A stretch of DNA of 14,803 bases from Actinomycetota bacterium (GTDB lineage: Bacteria; Actinomycetota; Thermoleophilia; Gaiellales; Gaiellaceae). The notes below the pieces were generated by a model. The model ran no database searches. It was not told the DNA's origin and saw only the letters and a list, made by a program, of their open reading frames with translations. Both the position numbers and the translations under genes were made by a program. Shown in pieces: positions 14,682 through 14,803 of the stretch. Positions within the stretch are counted from its first letter, which is position 1; every line of letters starts with the position of its first letter. The DNA is taken from contig JACDGR010000041.1 of NCBI GenBank assembly GCA_013821525.1, positions 1-14,803 of the forward strand, written 5' to 3'.

Positions 14682-14803
14682 CTATTGCGGTAGGCGTCTC
14701 CAGTCGGCGGCTCGCCATGTGATCAGGCCGCAGGCGAGGTGGAGCATGGCGAGGTAGGTGTCGGCGCGTTTCTCCCAGCGGGTGAGGATGCGGCGGAAAC
14801 GAT
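14682..14803 (-). mobile_element. 3' end of an IS5-family-like transposase gene (partial)
   Basis: The minus strand encodes RFRRILTRWEKRADTYLA, followed by MLHLACGLITWRAADWRRLPQ and a TAG stop at 14682-14684. The W/Y-EK-A..YL..LHLAC..I.WR pattern is the typical C-terminus of IS5-family (IS427-like) DDE transposases. Only 39 codons lie inside the window; the start and catalytic residues are beyond the right edge. The element's end should lie within about 10-40 bases of the stop. A CTAG at 14670-14673 is a possible target-site remnant, but the inverted repeat cannot be defined from one end. It sits directly upstream of the nuclease-Argonaute pair and could affect their promoter. Confidence 0.8.

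Noticed and set aside
1..14803. CRISPR arrays, tRNA or rRNA genes
   Set aside because: I saw no spaced long direct repeats, cloverleaf-like segments or conserved rRNA motifs by eye.

Overview
The window is high-GC DNA with long overlapping ORFs, SAF/CpaB-, TadZ- and BTAD-type proteins and ATGA-coupled genes. This points to an actinomycete-like bacterium, most plausibly of the Thermoleophilia/Solirubrobacterales type. The taxonomic call is an inference from gene style; there is no rRNA or marker gene to confirm it.

Region 1 (23-10781) is a nearly complete Tad/Flp tight-adherence pilus locus. A leftward sigma-like HTH protein gene (23-784) is divergent from a rightward operon of twelve genes. 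In order these encode: CpaB/RcpC-like SAF protein, TadZ-like ATPase with a degenerate P-loop, TadA/CpaF secretion ATPase, a putative lipoprotein, a secreted PKD-like protein, TadB, TadC, a small Flp-type pilin, two TadE-like pseudopilins, a TadG-like protein, a TadV/CpaA prepilin peptidase, and a membrane-anchored winged-helix/BTAD regulator. Almost every junction overlaps by 4 bp (ATGA/GTGA) or 13 bp. The exceptions flank the Flp pilin, which has its own strong ribosome binding site. The divergent intergenic region (785-1096) holds a perfect 17-bp inverted repeat abutting a perfect TTGACA, and three GGGCAG hexamers spaced exactly 11 bp apart.

Region 2 (10829-14598, leftward, convergent with the pilus operon) is a defence locus. 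Its main gene encodes a single-chain SIR2-APAZ-MID-PIWI protein, that is, a fused short prokaryotic Argonaute of the SPARSA type. The NAD-hydrolase motifs are intact and the PIWI slicer residues appear lost. Just upstream in the same direction lies a small PD-(D/E)XK nuclease-like gene. It is broken by a -1 frameshift exactly in the codon expected to encode the catalytic lysine of its D...QxK motif.

Region 3 (14682-14803) is the 3' end of an IS5-family-like transposase gene cut by the window edge. It places a mobile element directly upstream of the defence locus.

Best candidate for an unusual system: fused SIR2-APAZ-pAgo plus an adjacent, apparently decaying DUF4365-like nuclease, next to an IS element.
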